From: Adiantum capillus-veneris
Taxonomy: Eukaryota; Streptophyta; Polypodiopsida; Polypodiales; Pteridaceae
NCBI GenBank assembly: GCA_014529385.2
Contig: CM043945.1
Coordinates: forward strand, 1,416,312 to 1,480,311
Length of the DNA stretch: 64,000 bases
Reading direction: 5' to 3'
The notes under the pieces are model-generated. The model was not told where the DNA came from, did not search any database, and saw only the letters and a list, made by a program, of their open reading frames with translations. A program made the translations under genes and the position numbers. This document shows positions 44,446 to 56,122 of this stretch, piece by piece; position 1 is the first letter of the stretch; each line of letters opens with the position of its first letter.

Positions 44446-45680
44446 ACATGAATCATGATTCATGTTTGGAAGCATTTTGAAAATCCAACTAGGGGAGGTT
44501 GTTCTTGGGCATATGGAGATACTAATGTGCAAATTTCTCTGGGTTTAGAGCTTTGCGGTACATGGATCACGATCCATGTTGGACAACATTTTTAGAATCT
44601 GATGATACCATCTGGTAGGTTTCATCTAGATGGTGCCTTGGTCCAAAAAATTTGGGATTTGGATCATTAGTTTGGCACTTAGGCTAATTTCTTGGAATTT
44701 TCTACAGACTTAGAGAATTTTGGACTTTTGAAGTGGATTTTGGAATTCAAATGGCTTGAAACTTCATGGATTGGCTTTTTAAACATACTGGGTCAGATGG
44801 CATGGATTTTTCTTTGATTAGGCAAAAAGGTACATGGATTGCGATCCATGTTCGGAGGAATTTTGATATAGTTTCTTGGATATATGTTCCCATAGGTCTT
44901 CCTAGTACAATAGTGAATTTTTTTCAAATTAGACATGTTTTTTCTTAGTTTTCCCCATTTTCTAGTTTATGGCCATGTTTTTTCCGTCTTGACCATATCC
45001 GTTTTTTGGAAACACTTTTGAGCACATGCTTTGCCTGATATCTATTATTGCCTTGATTCCCGATGATTTGTGCTTGTAATTCACAAATTTGCCTAGCTCC
45101 CTATCAAATTCCACCAAAATCTGAATCCATTCAAGGAGACAAATTGATCCCGGAAAATTTCACCACTTTGTAGGTAATCTTTTGCTTGGTTTTGATCCTA
45201 CAAACATCCTTAAGCCTTACATCTCCTTAATGATAGGCTTTGAGGAGAGTGTGAAGCTTCCCAACTAGCTTAAGCAGCAATTGAAAACTCCTCAAGAACT
45301 CTACTTTTAGCCCTACTCCATGAGTTTTGATGGCATCCTACCATTTGTCCTTTCCCTGAGTTTTTGTTGGACTCCTATCATTTTTCCTATGAAAATGGCC
45401 AAAAGACCATTTGCAGACTGAAGGTAGCAAACCAGGAGGGTTTGATGAGTTTAAGAGACATTTTTGTGATTACTTTTGTAGCACCAGTCATATTTTTGCA
45501 TTCCCTAGCTAGTGAACCACTCTTGCCCTGATTTTGGAAAAAAGATACACGGATCGCGATCCATGTTGGGAAACATTTTTTCAATTCCAGCTAGGGGAGG
45601 TTGTTCCTGGCCACCTGTGGATGCTTCTGTACAAATTTTTTTTATTTTAGGGTTTGAGGAACATGGATCGCAATCCATGT
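44446..45680. repeat. gypsy-2 internal palindrome array (5 copies)
   Basis: Copies of ACATGGATCGCGATCCATGT or variants at 44446-44465, 44560-44579, 44832-44851, 45547-45566 and 45661-45680. The spacings are 114, 272, 715 and 114 bp. The first is a perfect but altered palindrome (ACATGAATCATGATTCATGT). The others have single changes: CACG centre, TGCG centre, one T to C in the left arm, and CGCA centre. The common left flank is AAGGT. It lies between the internal purine tract and the aORF, as in gypsy-1. Confidence 0.9.
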
Positions 45681-45978
45681 TCCACCACCTTTTGCAGTTG
45701 TTTTTGCCCTGCCTGATTCTGCCAGCTACTTGGGGTCTACTGATGAAAGGTTTTTGGTTTTTGATGAGTTTTGAAGTCCCCCATTGGCCCTGTTAGTTTA
45801 CAGATTTTGTGACTTTGTACTGCTCTAATTTTTTGTTTTGGCAATGTTGATGCAGTATGGGACATACATACATGTTCTTGTAGGGGTAATCATCATACTT
45901 TTGTCGAACCCGGTGTAGTAAGAGCTACCGAGGTAGTCGCAGCGGGCAGAAACAAAGCCGAAAACCCTATGCTTCTGT

Positions 45979-45981
<3 letters not shown>

Positions 45982-46046
<65 letters not shown>
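45982..46046. repeat. (CT)n microsatellite, 65 nt
   Basis: A pure CT repeat in the non-coding spacer between the gypsy-2 internal purine tract and the palindromes. Confidence 0.97.
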
Positions 46047-46047
<1 letters not shown>

Positions 46048-46596
46048 AAGGCAAATGAGCTTATGTTGCCCCATTTGACTATATGTTCCTAGTCTACCCG
46101 GAATGCCCCATTCATACTTACCTCCATCGATCATATCTTGTTTTTCATACCACCTGCAGCTCAAACCATTCTTCATTTTGATATTCAATCGACAAATGAC
46201 GTTCTATCTACAATTTTGATCCTTTAGAAGTTGGCTCAAAATCCATCGTGTGTCGAATCTTTTCATATTTACCATGTTCAAAGTCCTTGCTTTGAAGTTT
46301 TGTTGTTTGCTTTCGAAAGTCGATTCCGACTTTCCTAGCTCGACTTATCAATTTTTGTTGATTATCTGTCATTTTTTGCTTTTTAGTAAAATAAAAATAT
46401 TTACAATTATTGTTAGTTGACTAAAAATTAGCCAAAATTAGTGTAATCTCTAATACCCGGTATTAGATGGTGTCGATATGGATCATGATTATGCCAACTA
46501 AGAGTTTATAAGGCTCTGAAAATCTTGTTTTTAAAGAAAACGAAAGGAAAAGAAATAATATGATAATAATATATACAAAATGTTAATCCTGCTGCA

Positions 46597-46633
46597 TTTT
46601 CCCCCCTTCCTAGAGTGATTCGTCCCAGACGAA
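46597..46633 (-). promoter_or_regulatory. gypsy-2 internal polypurine tract with hairpin
   Basis: The minus strand reads AGGAAGGGGGGAAAA (46611-46597), matching gypsy-2's own 3' polypurine tract (AGGAAGGGGGGAA, 34100-34112). Directly upstream is TTCGTC-TGG-GACGAA (46633-46619), a 6-bp perfect stem. It sits at the same place as in gypsy-1, after the N/Q-rich tail. Confidence 0.72.
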
Positions 46634-46785
46634 CATGTGTTAGAGTGCATGGGAACAAAGTATGTGTCTATGCATAGCCGTATAGTGTGGCTCTATGATG
46701 CGAATGGAGGATATGCATGGGGGAACAAAATGCTGTGCAAGAGAGGGGTGCTGAACAATATGTTCAGTGGCTGTTGATGGCGAGG

Positions 46786-47232
46786 TTACAATGAAACAGC
46801 GTGGTCCAAACAGTAGTAATTGTAGAAGACGTGCCCTGTGTTTGACGGTGACTTGTAGAAACTGTGATCCTGCTTGTTGTTTTGATTGAGGGCTTTGTTT
46901 TGGTTGCCACTGAAAATGCTTTGGTGTGGATTCCCTTGAAGAGGCATCTTGTGAGCGAGTTTGTTTTGGTTTCCATACCCACTTGATGTCTTTTGGTTGT
47001 CGAGGTTGATGTTGGATTGTCCTAGGTTGTCCGACAAAAGCCTTTGGCGATTTGTCAAGGTCGGATTTCTATTGAGGCAATGTAGGTTGACTTGTATTGC
47101 TTTGTCGTTTTGGTATCCACAATTTCTTCGGACTGGTTTGCATGATGGATTTTTTAACCCATATTTTCCTGACCACGGTTGGAGAATATCGCTGAATTGG
47201 AGCAGGTGGTGATTGTAGAGGTTACCATACAT
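46786..47232 (-). pseudogene. gypsy-2 Asn/Gln-rich tail
   Basis: A 148-residue open frame dominated by Asn, Gln, Ser and His with recurring GNQNK-like units, directly after the second protease-like domain (overlapping its end by 11 nt in another frame). Probably disordered. Counterpart of gypsy-1 12893-12396. Confidence 0.45.
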
Positions 47233-47600
47233 GGTCTGTTTTTACAAAGGGTGTGACAAAATATTCGTCCTCTTGTTTGAGCTGCAAGGTATTGTCTTGC
47301 CAATTTGGCGTGTCCTGATAAGTGCACATCCACGGCACTCTCAGAACAATTGCTTCGTTAAGATCCTGATCCTCGACCACATGAAATTGATGAGGATAAA
47401 TTGTTCCATCAATAGTGATTAGTAAATTTATGTGTCCTAGATTGTCCATTGTGCCTTTGTTTGCCACTTCAAACCCCATCGCGTTTGGCATTAGATGTTC
47501 CCTCGTGAGTTTTCTAAAAGTGGAGTATTTAACAATATTAGCTCTTGCCTCAGTGTCCACTAATGCTTGTCGGTGGTGCCATCAGCAAGTTGTTAATTAA
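47222..47600 (-). pseudogene. gypsy-2 second retropepsin-like domain (aPR)
   Basis: The frame reads ALVDTEARANIVKYSTFRKL, the retropepsin ALVDTGAxxNIV motif with Glu for Gly, then MGFEVANKGTMDNLGHINLLITIDG, a strand with IYPHQFHVVED, and AIVLRVPWMCTYQDTPNW in place of the ILG-x-(P)W(L)-x-x-Y strand. The catalytic Asp is kept and the next positions are altered, so activity is unlikely in this copy. The IYPH(K/Q)F(Y/H)VV strand is shared with gypsy-1 13099-13428, which supports common descent of an extra domain. Confidence 0.74.
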
Positions 47601-48751
47601 TGCATTGATCCATTCTACCTAACCATGTATCCGTTGTTTGTATGGATGCTATCAGAATAGTATCGATACAATCATTCTGTTGTGATTGTCTCTGAAAGTT
47701 TACTTGCTCCTTGCGCTTTAATATTCTCGTTTTGGCTTCCTGTTGTGCCTGTTCCCGAATGTCATGTGCTTGACTTCTGCGTTGATCTGATGCATGTATT
47801 GTTTCGAGTTCTTTTGGTGTCAGCGAAAGAAGATATTTCTTTAATCTGTAGTCACTCGTCCAATTATGCATCTCCTCACCTGCTAATGTTGCGAGCTTGA
47901 TGGCGCCGCTTTGTGATATATCATGTATTGCAAAAGGCCCCATCCCTCGCTTTTTGAGTTTTTTGGAATGTTGTTTAAGGGTATACATTAAAACGTAATC
48001 CCCTTCTTGGAACTCCTTGCTAATCACATGTTGATCATGGAAAGCCTTCATTTGTTTTTTTTTGAGCATATATCCCAGCTATCACTCTAATCCTGGTTTC
48101 ATCTAATTGCTCCAGGGTGTCTAGTCTTTTCGATAGCTTGTGGCCCATCCACCCTAATTGTGTTGCCACTCGTAGGGTTTTGATTAATAATTCCATGGGT
48201 AGAATTGCATTAATCCCGAACACCAGGTTAAAGGGAGTCATCCCAATGGAAGTTTTAAAAGCTACTTTGTAAGCCCATAATGTTGTGTGTAGCTTTTGAT
48301 CCCAATCATTTCTTGAGTCACTAACTATTTTGGTGAGTACAGTGCATAAGATTTTGTTAGTACTCTCTGCTTGCCCGTTAGCTTGCTGGTGATAGGGTGC
48401 TGATGATTTGCGATGGACCACCATAAATTCATCAAGGAGGATTTCAATGATGTTGTTTAGAAAGTGTGTTCCCCTATCGCTCACTATTTCTATGGGTAGA
48501 CCATATCTTGTAAAGATGTGTTCGAAAAGGAACTGAGTTGTAGTTTGTGCATCATTTTTTTGGGTTGCCTTTCCTTCCGCCCATTTCATCATGTAGTCTA
48601 TTGCTACTATGATGTATTGTGCATGCGACCTGTATCCCGAAGGTATGATGGGACTAATAAAGTCAATGCCCCATTTGGCAAAAGCACGTACCCCCATCAT
48701 TGGCCTTAATGGCATTTCATCTCTTCGTAGGGGTGGTTTTGGCGTTGACAT
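47593..48751 (-). pseudogene. gypsy-2 integrase core and C-terminal region
   Basis: 48751-48035 has the rve core with DDE in IVAIDYMMKW, VSDRGTHF and GQAESTNKIL, and LVFGINAILPMELL after it. A frameshift near 48060 leads to 48069-47593 (DYVLMYTLKQHSKKLKKRG, MGPFAIHDISQSGAIKLATL), the SH3-like C-terminal part, then a Gln/Arg/Glu-rich helix. It aligns closely with gypsy-1 14638-13520. Confidence 0.9.
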
Positions 48752-48759
48752 TCATCACA

Positions 48760-49502
48760 TCATTTGACATAGGTATCTACATCCATAAGTAGGGTTGTCC
48801 ACCATATGCCTGAGTGTACATATCAGCAAAGAAATGTCCCCCTAGCTATCCTGAACAATGTGCTTGTTCTAGGATAACTTAATATTTGCTTTCACTAGCA
48901 CACAATCGTAGTTGTTCGTCTTTTCCCCACCTATAAAGTTGGTTGGAAATAAGCAGATAGTGTTTGGCCTCTTCTTCTACATTTTTCATTCTTGCCTTGC
49001 CCCATTCCTTAGGGAAGATCTTGTTTCTTAAGTACTCACTTATGTGAGTACTCCATTTGGGTGCTTGTACTACTCGAAACAGGGTGGCATGTTCCACTGG
49101 AGGTTGCTTTGTACAGATATCACATGATTTTACATATGTATGGACGTTGTGTTCCATGTTTTGCTAGTAGACTCCCAGTCTCTTTAGCCATTGGCATGTT
49201 TGTGTTTCTCCATTATGAAACCCCGTATTTTGTATATGAGCCTGTTTGAGGTAGTAGTCGGATTCTTTGAGCTGTACACATAGTCTCAAAATCCCATCCT
49301 TACTGTGCTTGTACAATCGTCTTGCTAAAAGCTGGAGATTTTGTGTTCGATGTATAATTGATGGTTGTCTTTCTACCTGTAATGAACCGATTGTGAGTAG
49401 AGGAATGACCTCTTCGCTCCACCTTGGAACCATTTCAATGTTAAATAGATACAAATCGGGAAGATCATCATCGATACCCTCAAGTGCTTCCCCATGGAAC
49501 AA
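48760..49502 (-). pseudogene. gypsy-2 doubled H2C2 zinc-binding modules
   Basis: The first module lies in 49502-49164 and 49157-48879 (KQAHIQNTGFHNG, ...HNVHTYVKSCDIC). The second follows RLCASES and contains EQAH and LGGHF, then decays before integrase; here the His of GGHF is kept. Stops at about 49160 and 48880 break the frame. The layout matches gypsy-1 15304-14640. Confidence 0.72.
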
Positions 49503-49520
49503 TTGTGAAAGGTGATATGC

Positions 49521-49521
<1 letters not shown>

Positions 49522-49558
<37 letters not shown>
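49522..49558. repeat. (TG)n microsatellite inside RNase H region
   Basis: 37 nt of TG repeat, which on the minus strand reads as Thr-His repeats directly after EFDFTVVVKKGTT, where gypsy-1 has the end of RNase H (KTQLRADHLSR). The expansion replaced the last catalytic part. Confidence 0.93.
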
Positions 49559-49560
<2 letters not shown>

Positions 49561-50800
49561 TCCCCTTTTTTACGACTACCGTGAAGTCAAACTCAAGCAA
49601 TAGTATAAACTAGCGAACAATTCTTCCAGTGTTGCAAGGTTTGTCTACTAGATATAATAGTGCTTGGTGATCCACGAACAAAATAAACTTGTTTGCAAGA
49701 AGGTAGTGTCTAAATTTTTTGACAGCATATATTATTCCCAAACCTTCTCTTTCCATAGTGGTATAGTTTTTCTCTGTGTTGTTTAGCTGTCGACTAGAGT
49801 AGCAAATGGGAAAATCCATTTTCTTCTCTCCTGGCTTAGCTAGTATGCATCCTATGGCATAGGCTGATGCATCAACATGAACATGAAAGATTTTGCTCTA
49901 GTCCGGGGCTTGCAAAATTGGAGCAAAAATTAGTTGCTGCTTCAATTTACGGAAAGCCTTCTCGCATTCTTCTATCCATTCAAACTTAGCAATGAGGGCG
50001 TACAACGGCTTAGCTATTACATCGTACATATATATATGAAACGCCTGTAGTACCCACAATGCCCCATAAATGCTTGCACTTCCTTCATTTTTGTTGGTAT
50101 CGAGAGTGCGGCAATTATTTGTACCTTTTCTTGATCAATGGAAATTCCATTTTTGGACACAATGTGGCCCAAAATTTTACCTTGTCTTACTATGAAGACA
50201 CATTTTTTAGGGTTTAAGCAAATACGATACATTTTCCCACTTTTTGAAGACTTCCCCTAGATGCATTATGTGGTCACTTCTCCGATGAGAATGAACACAA
50301 AGATCATCCATGTATATCTCTAGAAATTGTCTGAGATATTCCTTGAATGCATGACTCATTAGTCTTTGAAAAGTAGCAAGAGCATTGGTTAGACCGAAAG
50401 GCATTACCTTGTATGCAAATGTGCCCCACTCTGTTGCAAAAGTTGTTTTATGTTGATCTTATTCTTTAATTGTCAATTGGTTGTAGCCTGAGAACCCATC
50501 CAAAAAACTATAGGCCTCTTTCCCTGCTACCCTCTCAATAACATGATCCGTTATTGGCAGTGGATAGTTGTCTTTGATGGTGGCATCATTTACCTGCTTG
50601 AGGTTTACACAGACATGCAATTTGCCATTCTTTTTGGATAGTACCACAATAGGGGACACCCAATCGGTGTGTTCAATCTTGTAGATAAACTCTGCATCTT
50701 TCAGTTTGTTTATCTCTTCCTTAGTTTTCTTGGCAAAAGTCTCATTATATGTGTAAGGACGTTGTCTGCGTGGTATGGCATCACTTTTCAGGGGTTGTGT
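49559..50800 (-). pseudogene. gypsy-2 reverse transcriptase and RNase H
   Basis: 50659-50459 (SPIVVLSKKNGKLHVC, NYPLPITDHVIERVAG, FLDGFSGYNQ), 50404-50207 (MPFGLTNALATFQRLM, YMDDL), 50232-50017 (connection) and 49819-49610 with upstream pieces (DASAYAIGCILA, YTTMEREGLGIIYAVKKFRHYLL, VDHQALLYL). Frameshifts lie near 50440, 50220 and 49830. The same YMDD active site occurs as in gypsy-1. The RNase H C-terminus is destroyed by the TG repeat. Confidence 0.92.
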
Positions 50801-51590
50801 GTGGTGAAAGATCTCAAGATCTATCCCTTTTAGATATTTGTATGACCATGCAAAGACATCTTTGTATTGTTTGAGCCTATCAACTAGAAGTCGCTCTTCT
50901 TTGTTAGTGAGGTCCGTGGTGATGTATGCCGGTTTAGGCTCCTCGCCTATGTCTGCTAAGTTGATGCATTTGGCTTTTTCAGGCCCATCATATGAAGTTC
51001 TTGGTTCTTTGGGATCTCGTGTGTGTTCTGCACCACAATTTTCCTATGTTGAATAGTATACTTCTTATAGTGGGAAGGTGCATTGAATTTATCATCGTTT
51101 AATTCCTCGTCAGTTTCCATTTTTTTGTCCAAACTTCTTTCAAAGCTCGTTTCAATTCGTTGTATTTGTTTTTGCGCTCCATTTTGGACAACTTCGTTGA
51201 TTTCTCAGAATTGCTCTCCTTTTTTGGTTTTTGTGTGTTCTTCTTTTTCATTTTTGTTTGGTTGAGTCAGGTTTCATGTACCTCTTTGATATCCCGTCTT
51301 TGAGGAGATCAATTGCTTCTACTAACCTTAAGTACTACGTTTTGTCGGTTAACAGAGAGACTGAGTCTTCTCTTGTCTTGTTTCATTTGTTTATGCGTTT
51401 ATCCCAATATCTACGCTATCTTCGGAGATTTTGGTTTGGAAAATCATAGTGGATCACCCGTCAATCCTTTTGTTTGATGTTCTAACTTGAGCTATTAGAA
51501 AGCTCGTCATCTACGTTGTCCTCAAATAGTTTTTCCCTTGAGTCCTTGAAAGCTTCTTTGTTTGTTTGGTCAAGGTCTCTTACTGAGATC
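50801..51590 (-). pseudogene. gypsy-2 protease-RT linker, degraded
   Basis: Counterpart of gypsy-1 17265-16630. The minus strand reads short frames with an acidic, KxxVFAWSYKYLKG-like entry to RT near 50810-50880. No clear continuous frame elsewhere. Confidence 0.5.
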
Positions 51591-52709
51591 TCATCCACTA
51601 TGCGTCGGCAATTGGCAACCCCCCTCTGCGTCAGGGACTTCCAATTCTAATCTTGGATCCAGATTGACATCCAACATCTGGAATGGAATGATATCAAATC
51701 CTTCCTTATTGTAGAATTTGGTGAGGGTCACCTCGTTTACACAAACATCAAGAGTGGCTAGTATCTGTTGCCATCCAAAAGGTTCGAACATCCCCTCAAG
51801 AAAAGGCTCTCGTACATATGCCTCGTCTTGTGTAGTCCTATCAAGAATGCAATCTTCTTTTTTTAAAATACCACCTTCTGAAGCTTCTCCTATCCAATGG
51901 TGAGATTTGTTCTGCAACCAAGCCGGTATTCCCCCTTCTTGGTCAATTGTGGAGTTTAGTTCTTCTCCTCGGGTTTGTTCTACATCTCTATAACTATGAT
52001 CTGTGACACTAATTTTCTTAGTGACATCCTTGTTCTTTAGATAGATATAGTCGTATCCCCAATCTTGTACCATTTTGAGAAGATGCATGAATGGTATGCC
52101 CAATATGATATCAAAATTGCTACTCTCATCGAAATTCATAATCGTGAATGTGTGTTCATATGCAATTCTACAAGAGGTTACTACAATCTGCCCCAGGATG
52201 CCAATTGGTCTCTCCAGATTCCCATCTGCTAATTGAAGTTTCATTCTAGTCTTTCAGAGAGCAGGTTTCCCCCATTTTTCTCACATTGATTTGGTGGCTA
52301 TGGCTATTCCTGCCCCACTATCCAATATTGCTATCGACTTAACCTCTTTGTACTCCATCGGCAGGGTAGTATTTCCTTCTTCACCTTCACAATAATCTCC
52401 TACCTTGTTCACTAGTACTGACTCATGTTTAGCTTGTTGCGAGGGTTGGGTCTTCAATGTTTTTGGAGAAGCATTGGGTGGCAGAATTACCAGCCCTATT
52501 TTTTTAAAATTTTTCCCGACCTCCATCCAAAGATGCGATCTTATCTGCAGTAACTCTGACAGAGTTAGCGTACAACGGATAGGGGATGACATCAGCTCAT
52601 GAAGAGTTTTGGTATCCATCATCTTAGGATTGGCCTTCCATTTAGATGGTACTTTCTTCACGTCCGATCGGGTTTCATGGTTACCAATAAATGAAGGTAA
52701 AGTCTTCAA
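51591..52709 (-). pseudogene. gypsy-2 protease region
   Basis: 52709-52281 ends with VKSIAILDSGAGIAIATKSM (active-site DSGA). After a stop and frame change, 52244-51591 starts KLQLADGNLERPIGILGQ and has FDIILGIPFM, the C-terminal strand of the fold, then an acidic linker with QQILATLDVCV. It aligns with gypsy-1 18.2-17.3 kb. Confidence 0.88.
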
Positions 52710-52712
52710 TGA

Positions 52713-53738
52713 CTACGGTTTGCTGTCTTCCAATATCGTCGTACCTGCATCACCATATAATGATCGAATATCATTTGGGTAGAGCTCATATTCTGGGTGG
52801 ATCTCCATGATAGGGACTGACAAAAGTGTAGCACTTTTGTCTTTTCTATGCCTGATCTCCTCCCATAGCTCCTGAGGCCATTGTTCTTCCACTTCCAAAA
52901 TTCGCAATGGTGCTTGCAAATACATTCCATCTGTCGTATTGGCTGCCCTCCTTGTATCCAATGATGTGGTTAGTGTTCCTTTCCAATTCCCTGCTCCTCT
53001 AACTCTTGAATTTTTTCACGGATTAATACCTCAGTTTTTGGAGCAGTCGGAACTAGTGGTTCCATAAGCGCTTGAGCGGCTTGGATGAGCTCCTTGCACA
53101 TCTTTAGCCTCTCTTTTTCATAGCCTAGATGAGGGTATGTCAACCACCTATCCTCTTGGGCTTGGTTAGGCTTTAGCCTCGCATTCTAAAATTGCGTCCA
53201 AAGGTTCAAAAAACTTGTCCACCAAGATAGATCCTCCTGATGGTATAGCCGACGGTTTTTATTCATTGTTCTTTTCCTTAAGGTATCTCTCCCTCCTCAA
53301 TTGTTCCTTTGTTTGTAGTAATTTGGTTTCCAAAGCTGTTTTTTCTTTCTCTCTTTTGGCTTTTATCTTGTCTCGTTTTGCCTTCCAGGATTTCCTAGGG
53401 GTTCGGACAAACAAATTTTCTATCTCTAATTGACTGGCTGGGGCATTCCTTGTAGCCTCATGTGCTTGGGCTCTCGTTACCGCATTTATCGGAATGGTTG
53501 GTTCTATTTCTAGTCCATTTGATCTTGGCACAATCCCAATCTTGTTCATGGTTGCTTTCCCTTTGTTGTCAGGGTTTTTTGGACAGTGTGGAACGAGATG
53601 GTCAGTTGTACATCCTTCACAGAATCCAAAAAGTTTAGCCCGCTCTCCTTTTTTTGGACAAATCCTTGCCCAATGATCACCACCACATTCATAGCATGGT
53701 CCTGCAAGTGGTGGAGAATCTTGTGGAGCCCCCATCAC
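52713..53738 (-). pseudogene. gypsy-2 nucleocapsid region
   Basis: 53738-53259 has two shortened zinc knuckles (CYECGGDHWARIC and CEGCTTDHLVPHC, both C-x2-C-x3-H-x4-C), then IPINAVTRAQA, shared with gypsy-1 (IPIQAVTRAQA), and a Lys/Glu-rich helix. The rest to 52713 is broken by stops and frame changes. Confidence 0.85.
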
Positions 53739-55020
53739 TTATCTTGCTCTAGGAGGATACCTCTTAGGTTTGTAGTTCGGTTTGCCATGAACATAAGCAT
53801 ATTTTCATCGACCAAGTAATGGTTTTTTGTTGGTTGTTCTATGTATGCGGTCTCGGAAATCTCTTCAGGAATTATCCATGGAATTTGTCCCTCCAGAGCT
53901 ATGCATTCCCGTCAAACCCCCTCTTGTAGGTATTGTCTAAATCCTCTCGATATGAAACTACTTGGACCATACTCTGATCAGAAGGTGTTTCTATGGGTTG
54001 AGAAATCCTTACCATGGCCCTATTTTCCTGGGGTAAAGGAGGTTGATGCCCCAACACAAGTTGAGGTTTTTCTTGCCCTTAGATTGTGTTATTTGGCCCT
54101 ACTTGGTATCTTGGGAGGGTGGAAATTGTTGCCCTCCATGTGGTCCATATTGTTTCTCTCTAACATAGTTCCAATTATAGAAACATTCATGGGTCTCATG
54201 ATTTGTCCATTTTTGTTCGGTAGCACACCACTTGAGTACTTACGGTATGTTTACTTGTGGCCTTTGTTGAAGGTTTCACCACTGGGTTGGATGACCTCCT
54301 CCACAAGTGTCGCATTTTTGGGTGGGTGGTTGTCGTGTGTTTGGGTTCGTCCTGTTTCCTTGGTTTATCCTTCTGATCACTTCCTCGATCATTTGATCAA
54401 CGTCCGGCACAATTGGGTTTTGCCCGCCCAATTTTCATTGTGGACTCACTAGTGGTGAAGAGGTACTACTCCTTGATCTGTGTTTTCAGTCACCTCTCCA
54501 TATGCTTTGCAATTATCTACCAGATACAACGCCTCTTTCATGACTTCTCAAAAGTTACACATGCCTTTAAGTGCAACTCCTTTTTGAGCATGTCATTTTG
54601 CAATCCTTCTATGAAAAGGACTGACAGTCTTTCATCCTAAGCTAGTTCTTGAGTAGGGCATCTTTCTATGTATTGCTTGAAACAAAGTGATGCTTCCTTC
54701 ACCTTTTCTTTCTCCTTTTGTCTAATGCATCGATCTAGGAGACAGTGTTATGCTTGATTCCTCTCTTTGAGAATTCCTCAGCGAACTCTCGGAGAAGCTG
54801 CTCAATACTTGGGAATTCCAAGCTGTTTAATGGTTGAAATTAGGTCAAAGAAGTCCCTTCTAATGTCAACCGGAATCCTTCATATTGAGTATGGAAATTA
54901 GTTATTTGTTCTGCTCTTAACACTTATTTGAAGATCAAAACATGGGCATACGGATCTCCTGATCCACTATACTTTTTGGGTACACATTTTTTCACTTGAG
55001 ATATATGGTCGCATACGTCT
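53739..55020 (-). pseudogene. gypsy-2 gag (capsid), badly decayed
   Basis: The minus strand around 54960-54740 reads KKYSGSGDPYAHV, VLRAEQITNFHTQYEGF and FPSIEQLLREFAEEFSKRGIKHNTVS, aligned with gypsy-1 gag. A TAG follows at 54737-54735 and then IDALDKR. Other stops are scattered. Most of 53.8-54.7 kb is only weakly alignable; the long plus-strand frame there is a shadow. Confidence 0.75.
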
Positions 55021-55053
55021 GTCTTCTGCAACCATTCTTACAACACCTGGTCC

Positions 55054-56122
55054 TCATGCTGTGGTTTCTCTAGGTTCATAATCTCCTCTTGGCACTACGA
55101 ATGGTATCCTATCTGCTATACGTTTGTCAAGTTGATCTCGTGTAATAGTTGGAGGGATTCTAGTGGTGTAAGTCACGTCAGGAGCAGTATTGTCCCTATG
55201 TGTGTTCATGGAAGCCCTAGACCCCGTTGATCCTAAAGGCCTTGTGCTTGGGACTTGTTCATGTCCAAAAGAATCTTCCACCATGGTTCTCACCAGACTC
55301 ACATGTGCAGTCTCAGGTCTCGTGTGAGTAGTCCTGGTTTTCACCTCTTTCGGATTTACATAGTATTGGTGGAGTGGTCCCCCAAAATATGTGTATCTCT
55401 CTAACTCCTTACGATCCATAGGAGAGTACTTTGGGCCATACTTGTCTATTATGATCACTTGAGTACTTCTCCCTTTCGTATACGTAAAAACATATAGGTT
55501 TTTACGGTCAATTAGTTCCTTGATGCAGGGTTTGTCACATCTATAATAGAGTGTTTGTTCTCCATTATTAAACTTATATAGTCCCACATATGTGTTGTCT
55601 GTATTAAGACGGTTTGTCTTATTGGTACGTCTGAGCACTGCATTTTTCTTATCCATCTTGGGTGGGCTCATCTTCTAGCTCATGATCTACCTTGTCCTTG
55701 GTGCCAGTCATCCCCCATTTATCCACAATAAAGGGGTTATGAACCACTAGGTACATCAATCCATCTCTGTCAAAATATCTAACCCCTTCATAATCAACAT
55801 CTACAAGGTCTCTGAGCTCACTCGGATTATTTTTCAACTTAACACAGTAGCGGTCCATTCCATCCTTATAGATTATGGCCTTAAGAACATTTTCAAATTG
55901 AAACTTCAAATACAACAGTTTCACATCAGATGCATTTTTTCCCTTAGGGTTCAACTTGTTAGAATCTTCAGTCATGAGGCTGTATGATCTTTCTGATAAA
56001 GTGTCATAGAAGCTCTCCTCTAAAATGTGTTCTAAGGGCTGCGGTGGTCTTTGATTCACGCTTCCTTCAGTTGAGTGATTGCTCCCTTGGTCCAAGACAC
56101 TTGGATTCCTATTCTGGTACAA
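55054..56122 (-). pseudogene. gypsy-2 ORF1 upstream of gag
   Basis: 56122-55649 (157 residues) and 55671-55054 (205 residues) overlap by 23 nt in different frames. The first has a serine/acidic start, then VKLLYLKFQFENVLKAIIYKD. The second has YVGLYKFNNGEQTLYYRCDK and LYVFTYTKGRSTQVIIIDKYG, matching gypsy-1 VGIYKHESEG... and LYLFSYETATWKGIVFVDRYG. Function unknown. The two halves look like repeats of one strand-rich fold. Confidence 0.66.

Noticed and set aside
53841-54452. 203-residue plus-strand frame as a host gene
   Set aside because: It lies opposite gypsy-2 gag and shows no domain; the minus strand carries recognisable gag blocks, so this is a shadow.
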